A stretch of DNA of 64,000 nt from Bog-756 sp963704615 (GCA_963704615.1 OY969923.1:4038736-4102735); one strand, 5' to 3'. Positions 34,813 to 43,416 are shown, counted from the stretch's first letter. The notes: generated by a model not told the origin, from the sequence alone. Program-made: numbers and translations.

Positions 34813-35774
34813 TGGGGCCCGTCCATCCGGTCGGCCGGCCATCCGGCCGCGGTGAGGACGACGCCGTCGGTGCGTACCAGACGGGCCGGCAAGCCCGAAC
34901 CACCGAGCCAGCTCTGGGCGTCTTCCCCCATGATCACGGCCGCGGTCGAGGCGGTATTGGCATCGACGCAGGACCCGGCGGCGACCGAGACGGTGCGCCA
35001 GGGGCTGTCCACCGGTCGGCCGGTGGTCGGGTCGACCAGATGGTGGACCGGTCGGCCATCGAGGGTCCAGTGGCGGCGTCCGACGCCGGACGTGGCCAGG
35101 CCACCACTGTCGATGGAGACGGTCGTCTCGGCAACCACGTCGATGCAGATGTCGGCGATGCCCACGCAGAAGCCGCCAGCCGGGGCCGGCCCGGCCACCG
35201 CCATGTCCCCACCCAACGAGACCAGTACGCCACAACCGAGCTGGACGGCAATCTCGCGGGCGGCACGGTCCGCGGCCCAGGCCTTGGCCGTGGCCCCGAG
35301 GTCGAGCAACGTGCCCGGAGCCATGGTCAGTGTCGAGCCGACCGGGTCGAGGTCGACCGACCGCCATCCGGGCACCGGTCCGGCACCGCGGCGGTCACCG
35401 GTGACGTCGCGTTCCATCCGGGAGAAGTCGCGGTCGTAGCCAATTCGGCACAGGGCTACACCCACGGTGGGATCGACCAGCCCTCCGGTCAGGCGCGCCG
35501 CCCGGAGGGCGACGCCCACCGCCTCGCACAGATCGGCGCTGATCACGGCGGGAGTGCGACCGTCGGCGGACTTCTGCAGACGCCGCACCTCAGAGTCGGG
35601 GCGGAATCGGCTGGCCACGGTGTCGACGCGGTCGAGGGTGGCGTGGAGGAGCCGGCCGGCCTCCACCACCACACCGGGGTCAGTGACCAGAAGGTCCACC
35701 CGGGTCGACCAGGCCGCGGTGCGATAGACGGCCAGGGCCGGCGAGCGCCCGGTCGTCGTCGCACTTCTGCTCAC
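34809..35774 (-). CDS. apbE: FAD:protein FMN transferase (ApbE family)
   Basis: A 321-residue ApbE-fold protein. Landmarks are DRVDTVASRFRPDSEVRRL, LLDLGATAKAWAADRAA (D-L-G-x-x-x-K-G-like), VLVSLGGDMAVAGP and HHLVDPTTGRPVDS. The metal-site Asp is in CVDANTASTAAVI (D-x-x-x-T-A). It transfers FMN to a Ser/Thr of a target protein outside the membrane. No clear flavinylation motif ([S/T]-G-A-[S/T]-x-T) was found in the operon partners, so the target is unidentified. It overlaps both neighbours. Confidence 0.92.
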   Translation of the reverse strand: MSRSATTTGRSPALAVYRTAAWSTRVDLLVTDPGVVVEAGRLLHATLDRVDTVASRFRPDSEVRRLQKSADGRTPAVISADLCEAVGVALRAARLTGGLVDPTVGVALCRIGYDRDFSRMERDVTGDRRGAGPVPGWRSVDLDPVGSTLTMAPGTLLDLGATAKAWAADRAAREIAVQLGCGVLVSLGGDMAVAGPAPAGGFCVGIADICIDVVAETTVSIDSGGLATSGVGRRHWTLDGRPVHHLVDPTTGRPVDSPWRTVSVAAGSCVDANTASTAAVIMGEDAQSWLGGSGLPARLVRTDGVVLTAAGWPADRMDGPQ

Positions 35775-36190
35775 GTCGAACCGCTCACCACAGGCGCCTG
35801 CTGCTGAGTCTGACGGGGAGGGCTGGTCGGTTGGGTGAGGGTGCTCGACCCGCCGGCGCCGCCCGACGAACCTCCCGAGACACCCGAGGTGGAGGAGGAG
35901 CCGGAGGGGGAGGATATGGAGGGGGAGCTGATGGAGGAAACGCCCGAATCGGCTCCGGCGCCGCCAGCGGTCGATCCGACCGATCCGGAGGTGGTCGACC
36001 GGGCCGAGTGCCCGGGCAGGGCGCGGCTCACATAGATGCCGATGGCCGCGGCGGCAGCAATCGATCCCACCGCGATCTTCCGGGTGATGGAGGCGACCCG
36101 GTTCAGGGCCGCGTCGCGCTGGAGGCGGGCGCGTCGGTCGGTTCGTACTGCCGGATCAGGCCCGGCCAGAATCTGGAACGAATCGGGCAT
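35771..36190 (-). CDS. Membrane-anchored Ser/Gly-rich protein
   Basis: A 139-residue protein. A basic amino end (ALNRVASITRKIAVG) is followed by one helix (about residues 42-58) and then about 75 residues of Ser, Gly, Thr and Pro, ending in QTQQQAPVVSGST. It is the first gene of the redox operon and overlaps apbE by four bases. The low-complexity external tail could be a flexible tether or an ApbE substrate segment, but it lacks a recognised motif. Confidence 0.7.
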   Translation of the reverse strand: MPDSFQILAGPDPAVRTDRRARLQRDAALNRVASITRKIAVGSIAAAAAIGIYVSRALPGHSARSTTSGSVGSTAGGAGADSGVSSISSPSISSPSGSSSTSGVSGGSSGGAGGSSTLTQPTSPPRQTQQQAPVVSGST

Positions 36191-36418
36191 GCATCAAGGG
36201 TAAGAGGCAGTCCTGACTAACACATGAAGGGCGGATAAGAAAACCGAAAGAAACCATCTGGTCAGCCCGTGCAACGGCCCGATGGTTAGCGCAACGGGCA
36301 AGATCGGTCTCGTCAGTATGCCGTCGTGGCGATAGGAGGGTCGCTCATGCCTAAAACGCCCCAATCGCATCGAACAGTTCTCTGAACCAAGTCTGCCGGC
36401 GTGGTAGGCGTCAACTCG
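36191..36418. promoter_or_regulatory. Promoter region of the ApbE operon, with operator copy 3
   Basis: The direct repeat at 36214-36230 reads CCTTCA-tgtgt-TAGTCA in gene orientation, 24-40 bases before the start at 36190. Further on, GCCCGT (36267-36272) and ACGGGC (36293-36298) could form a long-loop hairpin after the cytochrome operon that ends at 36419. Confidence 0.45.
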
Positions 36419-37471
36419 CTAGGCGGTTCCAGAGTGGTGCGAAGCCATAGATCCAACTGTCGCTGGCCCGTTCCCGACACTGGGTGGACGTGTAGAAATG
36501 TCCCGATAGTGCTGGCGCCAGATGAGCCTGTAGACGCGGCTCCAGCGGGGGATCGAACGAAGGCCCGGGATGAACGGCACGAGGGCAAGGAGCACGGTGA
36601 GCCCCATCATGATGGCCCAGACCTGAAGGTCACCGCTGGCGGAGGCGTTCATCGGAGGGACCTGATACCAGAGGGTGTAGAGCCACAGCCACGCCTGGCC
36701 CGGATAGTTGCCCGTCTCGTTCATCATGCCCCACTGGTCACCCGACAGATGTTGGTTCTGGGCCAGATTGGCGAGGTAGGTACCGTCGGCAATGAACAGC
36801 AGCGGCTTGGTGTAGTCAGTCCCGTAGAACTGGTGGGAGCTCAGCAGGGCACCATCGAGGGCGCCGCTGCGAGCCATCGAGGTCAACGAACCGACAATTG
36901 TGCCTACCGGTCCGTAAGAGCCGGTCGGAACCTTCAGCCTTCCCCGGGCGAAGGTGGCGCTGGCCACGGCCTTCTCGTAAGCGGCGTTCCAGCTCGCCTG
37001 CTGGGCCGACGAAGAAGCGGAGTAGGTGGCGATGGCGGCATCCAAGCGCGGCTGATCGGAGAGCGATTTGAGCGGTGACAAAACATAGTCATTGGCAGTG
37101 TCGATCGGATGGTGGACGCCCAGCCACTGCTCGGGCGAGAAGGGGCCAATCGACTGGGAGGCCCCCGGCGTGCTGTTGTATGGCGGCCCGTACGTTGCGG
37201 TTCCACTGGTGCCGTCGAGCTCGGTAATGGCGGTTTGGGCGAAGTCGACCGGATCAGAAGTCGACCACGACTTGACGGTCACCGGCCTCTCATCCGGGGA
37301 TGAGAAGACCACCGAAAGCCCAACCACCAGGATGACGACAACCAGCAGGGCGACGAGGAACTCTTTCACCAGGTCGTAGGGCAGGTACTTCCCGTGCCAT
37401 TCTTCGACGTCGCGGTCAGGGTTGAATCGACGACCCCGTCGATGGGGGGTGATCCCGTTCGGGGAGTTCAT
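36419..37471 (-). CDS. Membrane subunit partnering the b-type cytochrome
   Basis: A 350-residue protein. Helices lie near residues 35-57 (KEFLVALLVVVILVVGLSVV) and near 280-300 (QVWAIMMGLTVLLALVPFIP), with about 220 external residues between them. Position and layout match the second subunit of split cytochrome b complexes, in which a C-terminal b-type domain follows in a separate gene. The long loop is rich in Ser, Tyr and Gly, including MMNETGNYPGQAWLW. No heme ligand is obvious. The ATG overlaps the stop of the cytochrome b gene. Confidence 0.75.
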   Translation of the reverse strand: MNSPNGITPHRRGRRFNPDRDVEEWHGKYLPYDLVKEFLVALLVVVILVVGLSVVFSSPDERPVTVKSWSTSDPVDFAQTAITELDGTSGTATYGPPYNSTPGASQSIGPFSPEQWLGVHHPIDTANDYVLSPLKSLSDQPRLDAAIATYSASSSAQQASWNAAYEKAVASATFARGRLKVPTGSYGPVGTIVGSLTSMARSGALDGALLSSHQFYGTDYTKPLLFIADGTYLANLAQNQHLSGDQWGMMNETGNYPGQAWLWLYTLWYQVPPMNASASGDLQVWAIMMGLTVLLALVPFIPGLRSIPRWSRVYRLIWRQHYRDISTRPPSVGNGPATVGSMASHHSGTA

Positions 37472-38193
37472 GATGCTTCCCCGAGCGTCGCCGTTACCTC
37501 AGGACCGGAAGGCTCCCCGCCCTCGGCGAGCCGGTCGGGTGGGGCGAAGGGCGGCACCACGCCACGTCGGCGGACGAGGAGGACATGCACGCCCACCAGC
37601 AGCACGACCACCAATGGCAGGAGCATGATGTGCCACATGAGCATCTGGCCGAAGTTGGTGACATTGAAGATGGCACCGGCACCGGTTGAGTTGATGCCGT
37701 CTTTGGCTTGGGTGCTGATCCATTGGGAGTCGAAGTTCTGCTGGGACAGGTAGCCGGTGAAGGCGGCACCGACCGAGACGACGAAGGACACCACCCCGGT
37801 GATCCAGGTTGCACGCCGGTGACCGCGCCATGCGGCCATGAAGAATTTTCCCCACAGGTGCACAACCATGGCGAAGAAGAAGACCTCCACGCTCCACAGG
37901 TGGAGGGAGTTGACGAAGAGTCCCGTCGACGAGGTATGCCACCAAGTCGGCCCGAAGATGGCCAGCACCATTCCGGTGAGGATTACCACGGCAAGAGCGG
38001 CGATCGTCAGGACACCGAAGACGTAGATCCACGACGCCACATAGGCGGGCTGACGATCGGGCATGAGCCGATGAGGAGGCAAGGCCTCGACCGCGGCGTG
38101 ACGCAGCTTGGCTGTCCACTGTCCGGCGTCTTCAGGCAGGTCGACGGCGACATCTACCGGGGCCTCGGTACCGGAGTGGGTCTCGACGGTCAT
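37468..38193 (-). CDS. Cytochrome b (bc1/b6f N-terminal domain type)
   Basis: A 241-residue protein with four or five helices. The two heme-ligand pairs of cytochrome b are present: NSLHLWSVEVFFFAMVVHLW (His residues 14 apart) and MWHIMLLPLVVVLLVGVHVL (15 apart). FTGYLSQQNFDSQW corresponds to the quinol-site loop region. It overlaps the genes on both sides by four bases. No Rieske or cytochrome c gene is adjacent, so the electron partner is unknown. Confidence 0.88.
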   Translation of the reverse strand: MTVETHSGTEAPVDVAVDLPEDAGQWTAKLRHAAVEALPPHRLMPDRQPAYVASWIYVFGVLTIAALAVVILTGMVLAIFGPTWWHTSSTGLFVNSLHLWSVEVFFFAMVVHLWGKFFMAAWRGHRRATWITGVVSFVVSVGAAFTGYLSQQNFDSQWISTQAKDGINSTGAGAIFNVTNFGQMLMWHIMLLPLVVVLLVGVHVLLVRRRGVVPPFAPPDRLAEGGEPSGPEVTATLGEAS

Positions 38194-38381
38194 TGGTCTC
38201 CACCCCCGTGTCGATGGAAGGGGACGAGAATGGCGGCAATGAAGGCCACCACCATCAGCCCGATCAGGACCAGGTTGGCCACCGATATCTGAATGAATCC
38301 CCAGTGGACGTAGTGGCCCGATCCGTTCAGATTGACCAAACTGCCGAACAAGCTTCCGAGCACCGCTCCAAGCATTTGCAT
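38190..38381 (-). CDS. Small membrane subunit of the cytochrome b operon
   Basis: A 63-residue protein with CCAGGAGGTC ahead of its ATG. It has a short hydrophobic amino end and one strong helix (VANLVLIGLMVVAFIAAIL), then PFHRHGGGDQ. It is the first gene of a three-gene overlapping operon. A DosR-like box lies 50-63 bases upstream. It is probably an assembly or structural subunit. Confidence 0.75.
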   Translation of the reverse strand: MQMLGAVLGSLFGSLVNLNGSGHYVHWGFIQISVANLVLIGLMVVAFIAAILVPFHRHGGGDQ

Positions 38382-38430
38382 GGATTGACCTCCTGGTGTC
38401 GAGGCTAGGGAGAGACGGTCGCTCGGCCCA

Positions 38431-38444
38431 GTGCCAAAAGTCCC
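38431..38444 (-). promoter_or_regulatory. DosR-box-like site before the cytochrome b operon
   Basis: In gene orientation it reads GGGACTTTTGGCAC, 13 of 14 positions fitting the mycobacterial DosR consensus GGGACTTTNGNCCC. It lies 50 bases upstream of the start at 38381. Confidence 0.6.
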
Positions 38445-38676
38445 AATCGTCGAGTGGGATCACCGGACCCACCCGGAGCAGGGATACGTGGACGACGAGT
38501 TTGGGGAGATCGGTCGCCGCGACCAGTAGTGCGCAGACAATCGAGCAATTCGGCCCTAGTTGGAGATTCCCCCAGTCCTTAGCCTGGACTGCAGAGCCCG
38601 AACGACCGCCATCAGGCGGTATCCGGTCTCGTGAGTCGCACAGACGCAGTCCGAAAACACCGTAAGTAGGAGGTTC

Positions 38677-39732
38677 GTGATGAAAGCTCTCGTATACAAA
38701 GGCCCCGGTCAGAAAGCCTGGGACGAAGTGCCCGATCCGAAGATCGAACAGCCAACCGACGTCATCGTGCAGATGGCCGCCACGACCATCTGCGGCACGG
38801 ATCTCCATATTCTCAAGGGGGATGTCCCTGAAGTAGAGGTCGGCCGCATTCTCGGGCATGAGGGAATCGGCGTGATCACGGAAGTCGGCGAAGGGGTCAC
38901 TCAACTAGCCGTCGGTGACAAGGTCATTCTTTCCTGCGTCTCTTCCTGCGGACGATGCTCCTATTGCCGCCAGGGGATCTACAGCCATTGTCTTGACCCC
39001 GAAGGTACGACGGGTATCGGGTGGATCTTCGGCTACATGATCGATGGGACGCAAGCCGAGTTTGTTCGGGTGCCGTTTGCAGAAAACTCGGTCTACAAGG
39101 TCCCTGAAGGAATGAGCGATTCCGAGGGAATCCTGCTCTCCGACATCCTGCCTACTGGATTCGAGATCGGTGTGCAGTACGGGCAGGTGAGCCCCGGCGA
39201 CGTCGTAGCCGTGATCGGGTCCGGACCCGTTGGGCTTTCCGCCGTCATGACGGCACGGCTCTACGGCCCGTCCAAGATCATCGCCATCGATCTGGACAAT
39301 GCCCGACTGGATCGAGCCAACGATTTCGGTGCGACCGACACGGTCAACTCGGGGGACCCGAACTGGAAGGACCAGGTGCTCGCACTCACTGATGGGCTCG
39401 GTGTCGACGTCGCCATCGAGGCAGTGGGAGTTCCCGAGACGTTCACCATGGCCACGGTCATCGTCCGCCCGGGAGGCAACGTTGCCAACATCGGTGTGCA
39501 CGGCAAGTCCGTCGACCTCGCCCTCAACGAGCTCTGGATCAAGAACATCGACATTTCCATGGGCCTGGTGAACACGAACACTCTGGGAATGCTGCTGAAA
39601 CTGGTGGCCGAGCACAAGCTTCCAGTCGAGAAGTTCGTCACCCACGAATTCTCGTTCGACCAGATGCTGGAGGCCTACGACGTCTTCGGGCATGCAGCAG
39701 AGCACGACACGCTCAAGGTTCTCATCCACTAG
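38677..39732 (+). CDS. Zinc-dependent alcohol dehydrogenase
   Basis: A 351-residue medium-chain dehydrogenase with AGGAGG just upstream (ATG 38680 is an equal start). The catalytic zinc ligands are Cys in TTICGTDLH and His-Glu in ILGHEGIG. The structural zinc Cys quartet is in CVSSCGRCSYCRQGIYSHC. The NAD-binding fold has VIGSGPVGLSAVM. TTGIGWIFGYMIDGTQAEF resembles formaldehyde/threonine dehydrogenase-like members. It could recycle NADH by reducing aldehydes under low oxygen. The substrate is unknown. Confidence 0.92.
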   Translation: MMKALVYKGPGQKAWDEVPDPKIEQPTDVIVQMAATTICGTDLHILKGDVPEVEVGRILGHEGIGVITEVGEGVTQLAVGDKVILSCVSSCGRCSYCRQGIYSHCLDPEGTTGIGWIFGYMIDGTQAEFVRVPFAENSVYKVPEGMSDSEGILLSDILPTGFEIGVQYGQVSPGDVVAVIGSGPVGLSAVMTARLYGPSKIIAIDLDNARLDRANDFGATDTVNSGDPNWKDQVLALTDGLGVDVAIEAVGVPETFTMATVIVRPGGNVANIGVHGKSVDLALNELWIKNIDISMGLVNTNTLGMLLKLVAEHKLPVEKFVTHEFSFDQMLEAYDVFGHAAEHDTLKVLIH

Positions 39733-39820
39733 GAGGGCAAGCCGCCCGGAGCCCAGAGTTGGATCCGGCGCACAGATGGCGACCGGCCCAGTCACGGTCC
39801 CTAATGACCGTCTGGGAGTT

Positions 39821-39838
39821 TCTGGAGACGTCTCCAGA
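39821..39838. terminator. Perfect 18-bp palindrome between converging genes
   Basis: TCTGGAGACGTCTCCAGA is its own reverse complement, so it can form a hairpin in either transcript. It lies between the ends of the alcohol dehydrogenase and permease genes. There is no T run, so it could also be a protein-binding site. Confidence 0.45.
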
Positions 39839-39948
39839 GTCCTGACGGGATCCCATCAAATGGGCGATCCATCCCTGTTCACGGCGTCACATCGACCGGG
39901 ATATCCATTGCGAACTAGCAGGAGCCAGGCGCTAAGTGCTGTCCGGGC

Positions 39949-41373
39949 TCAGCCATCCGAAAACTCCCTCCCCTCCCCCGTTCCGGTGCGCGGGTGACGG
40001 TGCACGACAAGGCAGGCGACGACGACAGCAACCGCCACGATGCCGAGTGCGGCGAACGGAAACACGCTGTAGGGAGCGGGCTGACCGGGCTTGCACACTT
40101 CGACGAAAGGAACGAGGAGGGTGCAAGACCCCAGGATCGGAATCGCCACGTGCCGGAAGAGCGAGAATGAGTCCCGGTGCCGGCGCCACATGAAAATGGG
40201 AAGGGAGAGCGTGGTCAGGAAGTAGACGAAGAGAATCACGATGGTCCCCATGGTCGAGCACTCGGCATACAGCCCAACTGGGTTCATCGATCCTGTGTTG
40301 CCGGTGACGAGGTGGGACGTCCACCAAACGCCGATTATTCCGAGTCCGGCCGTTGCCATGACCAAGAGCGCGTTTACTGGAGTGTCGACCCGTGGCCGAA
40401 GTCGGCCCAGCCAAGCAGGGAGAAGACCAGTTCGACCGCCGTCGAACAGCATGCGTGCCTGCGAGTTCGTGCCCGCGACCAGCGTGGCGAGCACCGAGAC
40501 GATGCCGGCAAGCCAGGCCAGAATGGCCGCTCCACCGAGATAGTGGTCGGCCACACTGAGGAACGGGATCGACGAGCGCCCGATGGAGGCTACGTCGTAG
40601 TTGAATCCGGTGACGGTCGAATAGGCGAAGAGGACGAACAGAGCGCCGCCGATCGCCACCGAGATGTACAGGGCCCTCGGAACGGTGCGCTTTGGAGTTC
40701 GGCACTCTTCGGCCAGGGCGGGACCGTTCTCCCATCCGATGAACATATAGAGGGCCAGCGGGAAGCCCGCGGAGAGGCCGGTTAGCCCTCCGGTGAGGTG
40801 TGCCCAAGAAAACGGTGCGGCCGAAAGATGGGCACGCTGATCCACCAAGACGATGACGCACACCAAGACCATGACGGTCACCTGTATCAGCACGGCCACG
40901 CCGACCGCAGTGGTCGAAAGTTTGACGCCGCGCATGGTGAGCCAGATGGCGCCGACGGTCAAGACGAGAGTCAGTGGTCCCCAGACGAGGTGCCACGATG
41001 TGTAGTGGGCAAGAGTTAGCGCAACCATCCCGCCCGACATGGTGAACACCGCTGCCATGGCGACGGTGTAGCCGACCGTGACCAGAAGAGCTGTGGCGAC
41101 GCCAGCCCGTGGTCCGAGTCCGGTTTCGACATAGGTGATAAAGCTCCCTGCGGAAGGCTCTACCTTTGTGAACTCGGCCACCGTGAATGCGAGGAGGGTG
41201 ACAGCCACGCCTGCGGCGAGAATCGTCAGCGGGGCAGCGACGCCAGCGGTTACTGCGATCACTCCGAAGGCGAAGTAGAAGTCGATCCCAGGCCCGATGT
41301 TGGCGACGGTTGAGGCCGTCACGTCCGCGGTGCCGAGCTGGCCTGATTTGAGGGTGTTCGCGCCCTGGCTCAT
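39949..41373 (-). CDS. APC family amino acid permease
   Basis: A 474-residue protein with about twelve helices. The first helix region, ADVTASTVANIGPGIDFYFA, carries the conserved unwound-helix glycines of APC carriers. FIGWENGPALAEECRTPKRTVPRAL is the typical helix-6/loop motif (E-x-x-x-P-x-R-x-x-P-R). It likely imports an amino acid or polyamine by proton symport or exchange. The alcohol dehydrogenase gene converges on it. Confidence 0.92.
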   Translation of the reverse strand: MSQGANTLKSGQLGTADVTASTVANIGPGIDFYFAFGVIAVTAGVAAPLTILAAGVAVTLLAFTVAEFTKVEPSAGSFITYVETGLGPRAGVATALLVTVGYTVAMAAVFTMSGGMVALTLAHYTSWHLVWGPLTLVLTVGAIWLTMRGVKLSTTAVGVAVLIQVTVMVLVCVIVLVDQRAHLSAAPFSWAHLTGGLTGLSAGFPLALYMFIGWENGPALAEECRTPKRTVPRALYISVAIGGALFVLFAYSTVTGFNYDVASIGRSSIPFLSVADHYLGGAAILAWLAGIVSVLATLVAGTNSQARMLFDGGRTGLLPAWLGRLRPRVDTPVNALLVMATAGLGIIGVWWTSHLVTGNTGSMNPVGLYAECSTMGTIVILFVYFLTTLSLPIFMWRRHRDSFSLFRHVAIPILGSCTLLVPFVEVCKPGQPAPYSVFPFAALGIVAVAVVVACLVVHRHPRTGTGEGREFSDG

Positions 41374-41440
41374 CGGGTACCGTTCGACCAGCGACCAATT
41401 GTCATTTGCTCCTCATCAGCGCGTCATTTATCCAAGGGCA

Positions 41441-41626
41441 CTAGGTCGCTTTCGAACCGTCAAGCTGGGAGTGGATCGTGCTGAGGCGATCTCGGCGGCT
41501 CTCTAGAATCCTCCGGTAAGCCGGATTGTCGGTACCGGCGATCTCGCTGCTCATGTCGCTAAGTACCTCTCCAAGGGTGTCGCGGAGTTCCACGGCAAGC
41601 GGCTCCGGCAGCTCCAGGATCATCAC
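41441..41626 (-). CDS. Small helical protein of unknown function
   Basis: A 61-residue protein, MMILELPEPLAVELRDTLGE and onward, predicted as two amphipathic helices (VLSDMSSEIAGTDN and YRRILESRRDRLSTIHSQL). GAGGTTGAG precedes the ATG. It lies downstream of the PPK2 gene on the same strand and may be co-transcribed. Confidence 0.55.
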   Translation of the reverse strand: MMILELPEPLAVELRDTLGEVLSDMSSEIAGTDNPAYRRILESRRDRLSTIHSQLDGSKAT

Positions 41627-41753
41627 TCAACCTCCATTTGCGTCCGAATGGTGCACCGCTATCGTCTTGCATCTCACACGTAGACGACAGGGTCGAAGGT
41701 CCTATTGCATGCATCCTGGAGTGCCCGCGGGCAGAACCACCATCACCTCGCCG

Positions 41754-42656
41754 TCACTCGGCCTGTAGCTCGGCCCTAGCCTGGGCCAGAGACTCCAATT
41801 CATCCGGGCCGAGCTTCGGGGGCCGAAGATCCAACTGATCGATGGCGTGAACGAGGATGCCGCCCACCAACGCTCGAAGCGCGTACTTGTGGTCCGCCGG
41901 AACGATGAACCACGGAGCCCACGGGGTCGAAGTGGCAGTGAGAGTCTCCTCGTAGGCAGCCTGGTACTCGACCCAGTGTTGGCGTTCGGCCAGATCCGCC
42001 ATTGAGAACTTCCAATACTTCGATGGGTCGTCCAGACGCTCGAGGAATCGATTCTTCTGCACCTCCTTGGACACGTGCAGGAAGATCTTCACGATTCGCG
42101 TGCCGTTGCGGTGGAGGTGGTGTTCGAAGGCGTTGATGTCCTCATAGCGGTCGCGCCAGATACGCTCCGCAGACCCGGCGCTCGAGTCGACGTTCATGTC
42201 ACCGAGGAGCTCGGGGTGCACCCGGACGACTAGCACCTCCTCGTAGTAGGAGCGATTGAAGATCCCGATCATTCCTCGTTCGGGCAGAGCCTCTCTGTAT
42301 CGCCAAAGAAAGTCGTGCTCCAGCTCTTCGGCAGAGGACTGCTTGAAGGCCACCACCTGGCAGCCCTGCGGATTGACCCCCGACATAACATGTTTGATGG
42401 TCCCATCTTTGCCGGCGGCATCCATCGCCTGAAGGATGATCAACAGAGCATGGGAGCCATTCGCCCACAGCAACTCCTGAGATGCTTCTAGATCTTCGAC
42501 GAAAGAGCGGAGGTCATCCTTGGCAACCTCCTTGCCGTGTGGTCCAGTGGCATGCAGCCAAACGGCCTCAGTGGATTCGGTGCTTCGTCCCTCTAGGTTG
42601 GCCGCTTCCCCCGATGAGATTGTCAGCTCTTCGATGACGGTCGCATCCAACTTCAT
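41754..42656 (-). CDS. Polyphosphate kinase 2 (PPK2) family
   Basis: A 300-residue PPK2. Walker A is in LQAMDAAGKDGTIKHVMSGV, Walker B in GIFNRSYYEEVLVVRVHPEL, and the lid in RIWRDRYEDINAFEHHL. It ends with the expected PWFIVPADHKYALRALVGGI. It makes NTPs or NDPs from polyphosphate and NDP or NMP, a way to keep nucleotide energy when respiration stops. That fits the stress genes around it. The class (NDP or NMP) is not deducible. Confidence 0.94.
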   Translation of the reverse strand: MKLDATVIEELTISSGEAANLEGRSTESTEAVWLHATGPHGKEVAKDDLRSFVEDLEASQELLWANGSHALLIILQAMDAAGKDGTIKHVMSGVNPQGCQVVAFKQSSAEELEHDFLWRYREALPERGMIGIFNRSYYEEVLVVRVHPELLGDMNVDSSAGSAERIWRDRYEDINAFEHHLHRNGTRIVKIFLHVSKEVQKNRFLERLDDPSKYWKFSMADLAERQHWVEYQAAYEETLTATSTPWAPWFIVPADHKYALRALVGGILVHAIDQLDLRPPKLGPDELESLAQARAELQAE

Positions 42657-42984
42657 GCGTCATGCTCTCCCGTGACTCGGACCTCGTTCATCGCTGGCCA
42701 CGCCGTAGCACACCACCAGCGTAGGGTGCTGGAGTGTCGGGCGCTCAGTGCCTCCGTCGTGATTCACTCGATAATAGGACGTTGGGCTCGACCGATACGG
42801 CGGAGTGTGGCACCCGAATCGGATGTCACGGGTGAGAGCAGAAGAGATTCCAATTAACCCGTCGGCCCTCGCTCAAGGAAGCGAGACACATTGGGCGCCG
42901 CCTGGTCCCCCACAAGGAGGCGGCGCATCGGGTGAGCCCTTGAGTCTGATCCGTGGGGCCGAGCCGTCTAGCATCAGCTGGACT
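42657..42984. other. Intergenic, no gene seen
   Basis: Upstream region of the PPK2 gene. No DosR-like box or clear promoter was recognised, and open frames lack coding character. Confidence 0.35.
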
Positions 42985-43230
42985 TCAATGGGCATCTGGC
43001 GGTGGGTCACTGTGAATCGGAACCTTCAGATTCTGGAGAATCTCGTCTAGATCCCCATCACGGTGCCGAGCTTCGTGCTCCTCATCACGGTGCTGATCTC
43101 CGTGTGCCTGCCCGGCAGCCACTGCAACGGTCTGACTAGTCCACGGTCCCATCGTTCCACAGGATAGGCACGACCACCGATGTTGACTTCCCGCTTCTCC
43201 GCCCACCTGGATGTTCACCTGCTTGCCCAT
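42985..43230 (-). CDS. Possible small Cys/His metal-binding protein
   Basis: An 81-residue frame from ATG 43230: MGKQVNIQVGGEAGSQHRWS followed by CLSCGTMGPWTS, and then a His/Glu-rich tail (HGDQHRDEEHEARHRDGDL). The C-x-x-C with several His could bind zinc. Codon composition is coding-like. I know no firm family. Confidence 0.45.
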   Translation of the reverse strand: MGKQVNIQVGGEAGSQHRWSCLSCGTMGPWTSQTVAVAAGQAHGDQHRDEEHEARHRDGDLDEILQNLKVPIHSDPPPDAH

Positions 43231-43416
43231 ACCCTGAGCGTGACCACTCCGGGTCGGCGTCGTAATCGGTCCGGTCAGAGCTTCGAAGCACAGCCGGGTG
43301 ATCCCGCGGTTCACCAACCAAAGCTGGAACCGTCGAAGGCTACGGCCGCTTTCAAAACTGACCCACTACCGATCGATCTCGGTACGTGCTGAGTATGAAT
43401 ACCGCGGGCACGTGGC

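Noticed and set aside
33715..35367. Long amino-terminal extension of the ferric-reductase-like protein
   Set aside because: The extension is the out-of-frame shadow of apbE. The GTG at 34812 overlaps the apbE stop in the same manner as the other genes of the operon.
39932..41398. A 488-codon frame overlapping the APC permease on the same strand
   Set aside because: Its product is Arg/His-rich low complexity. The permease frame carries the conserved transporter motifs.
42960..42990. A possible further DosR box near the small Cys/His gene
   Set aside because: GGACTTCAATGGGC has only one half-site and lies inside or behind the gene, not in a promoter position.
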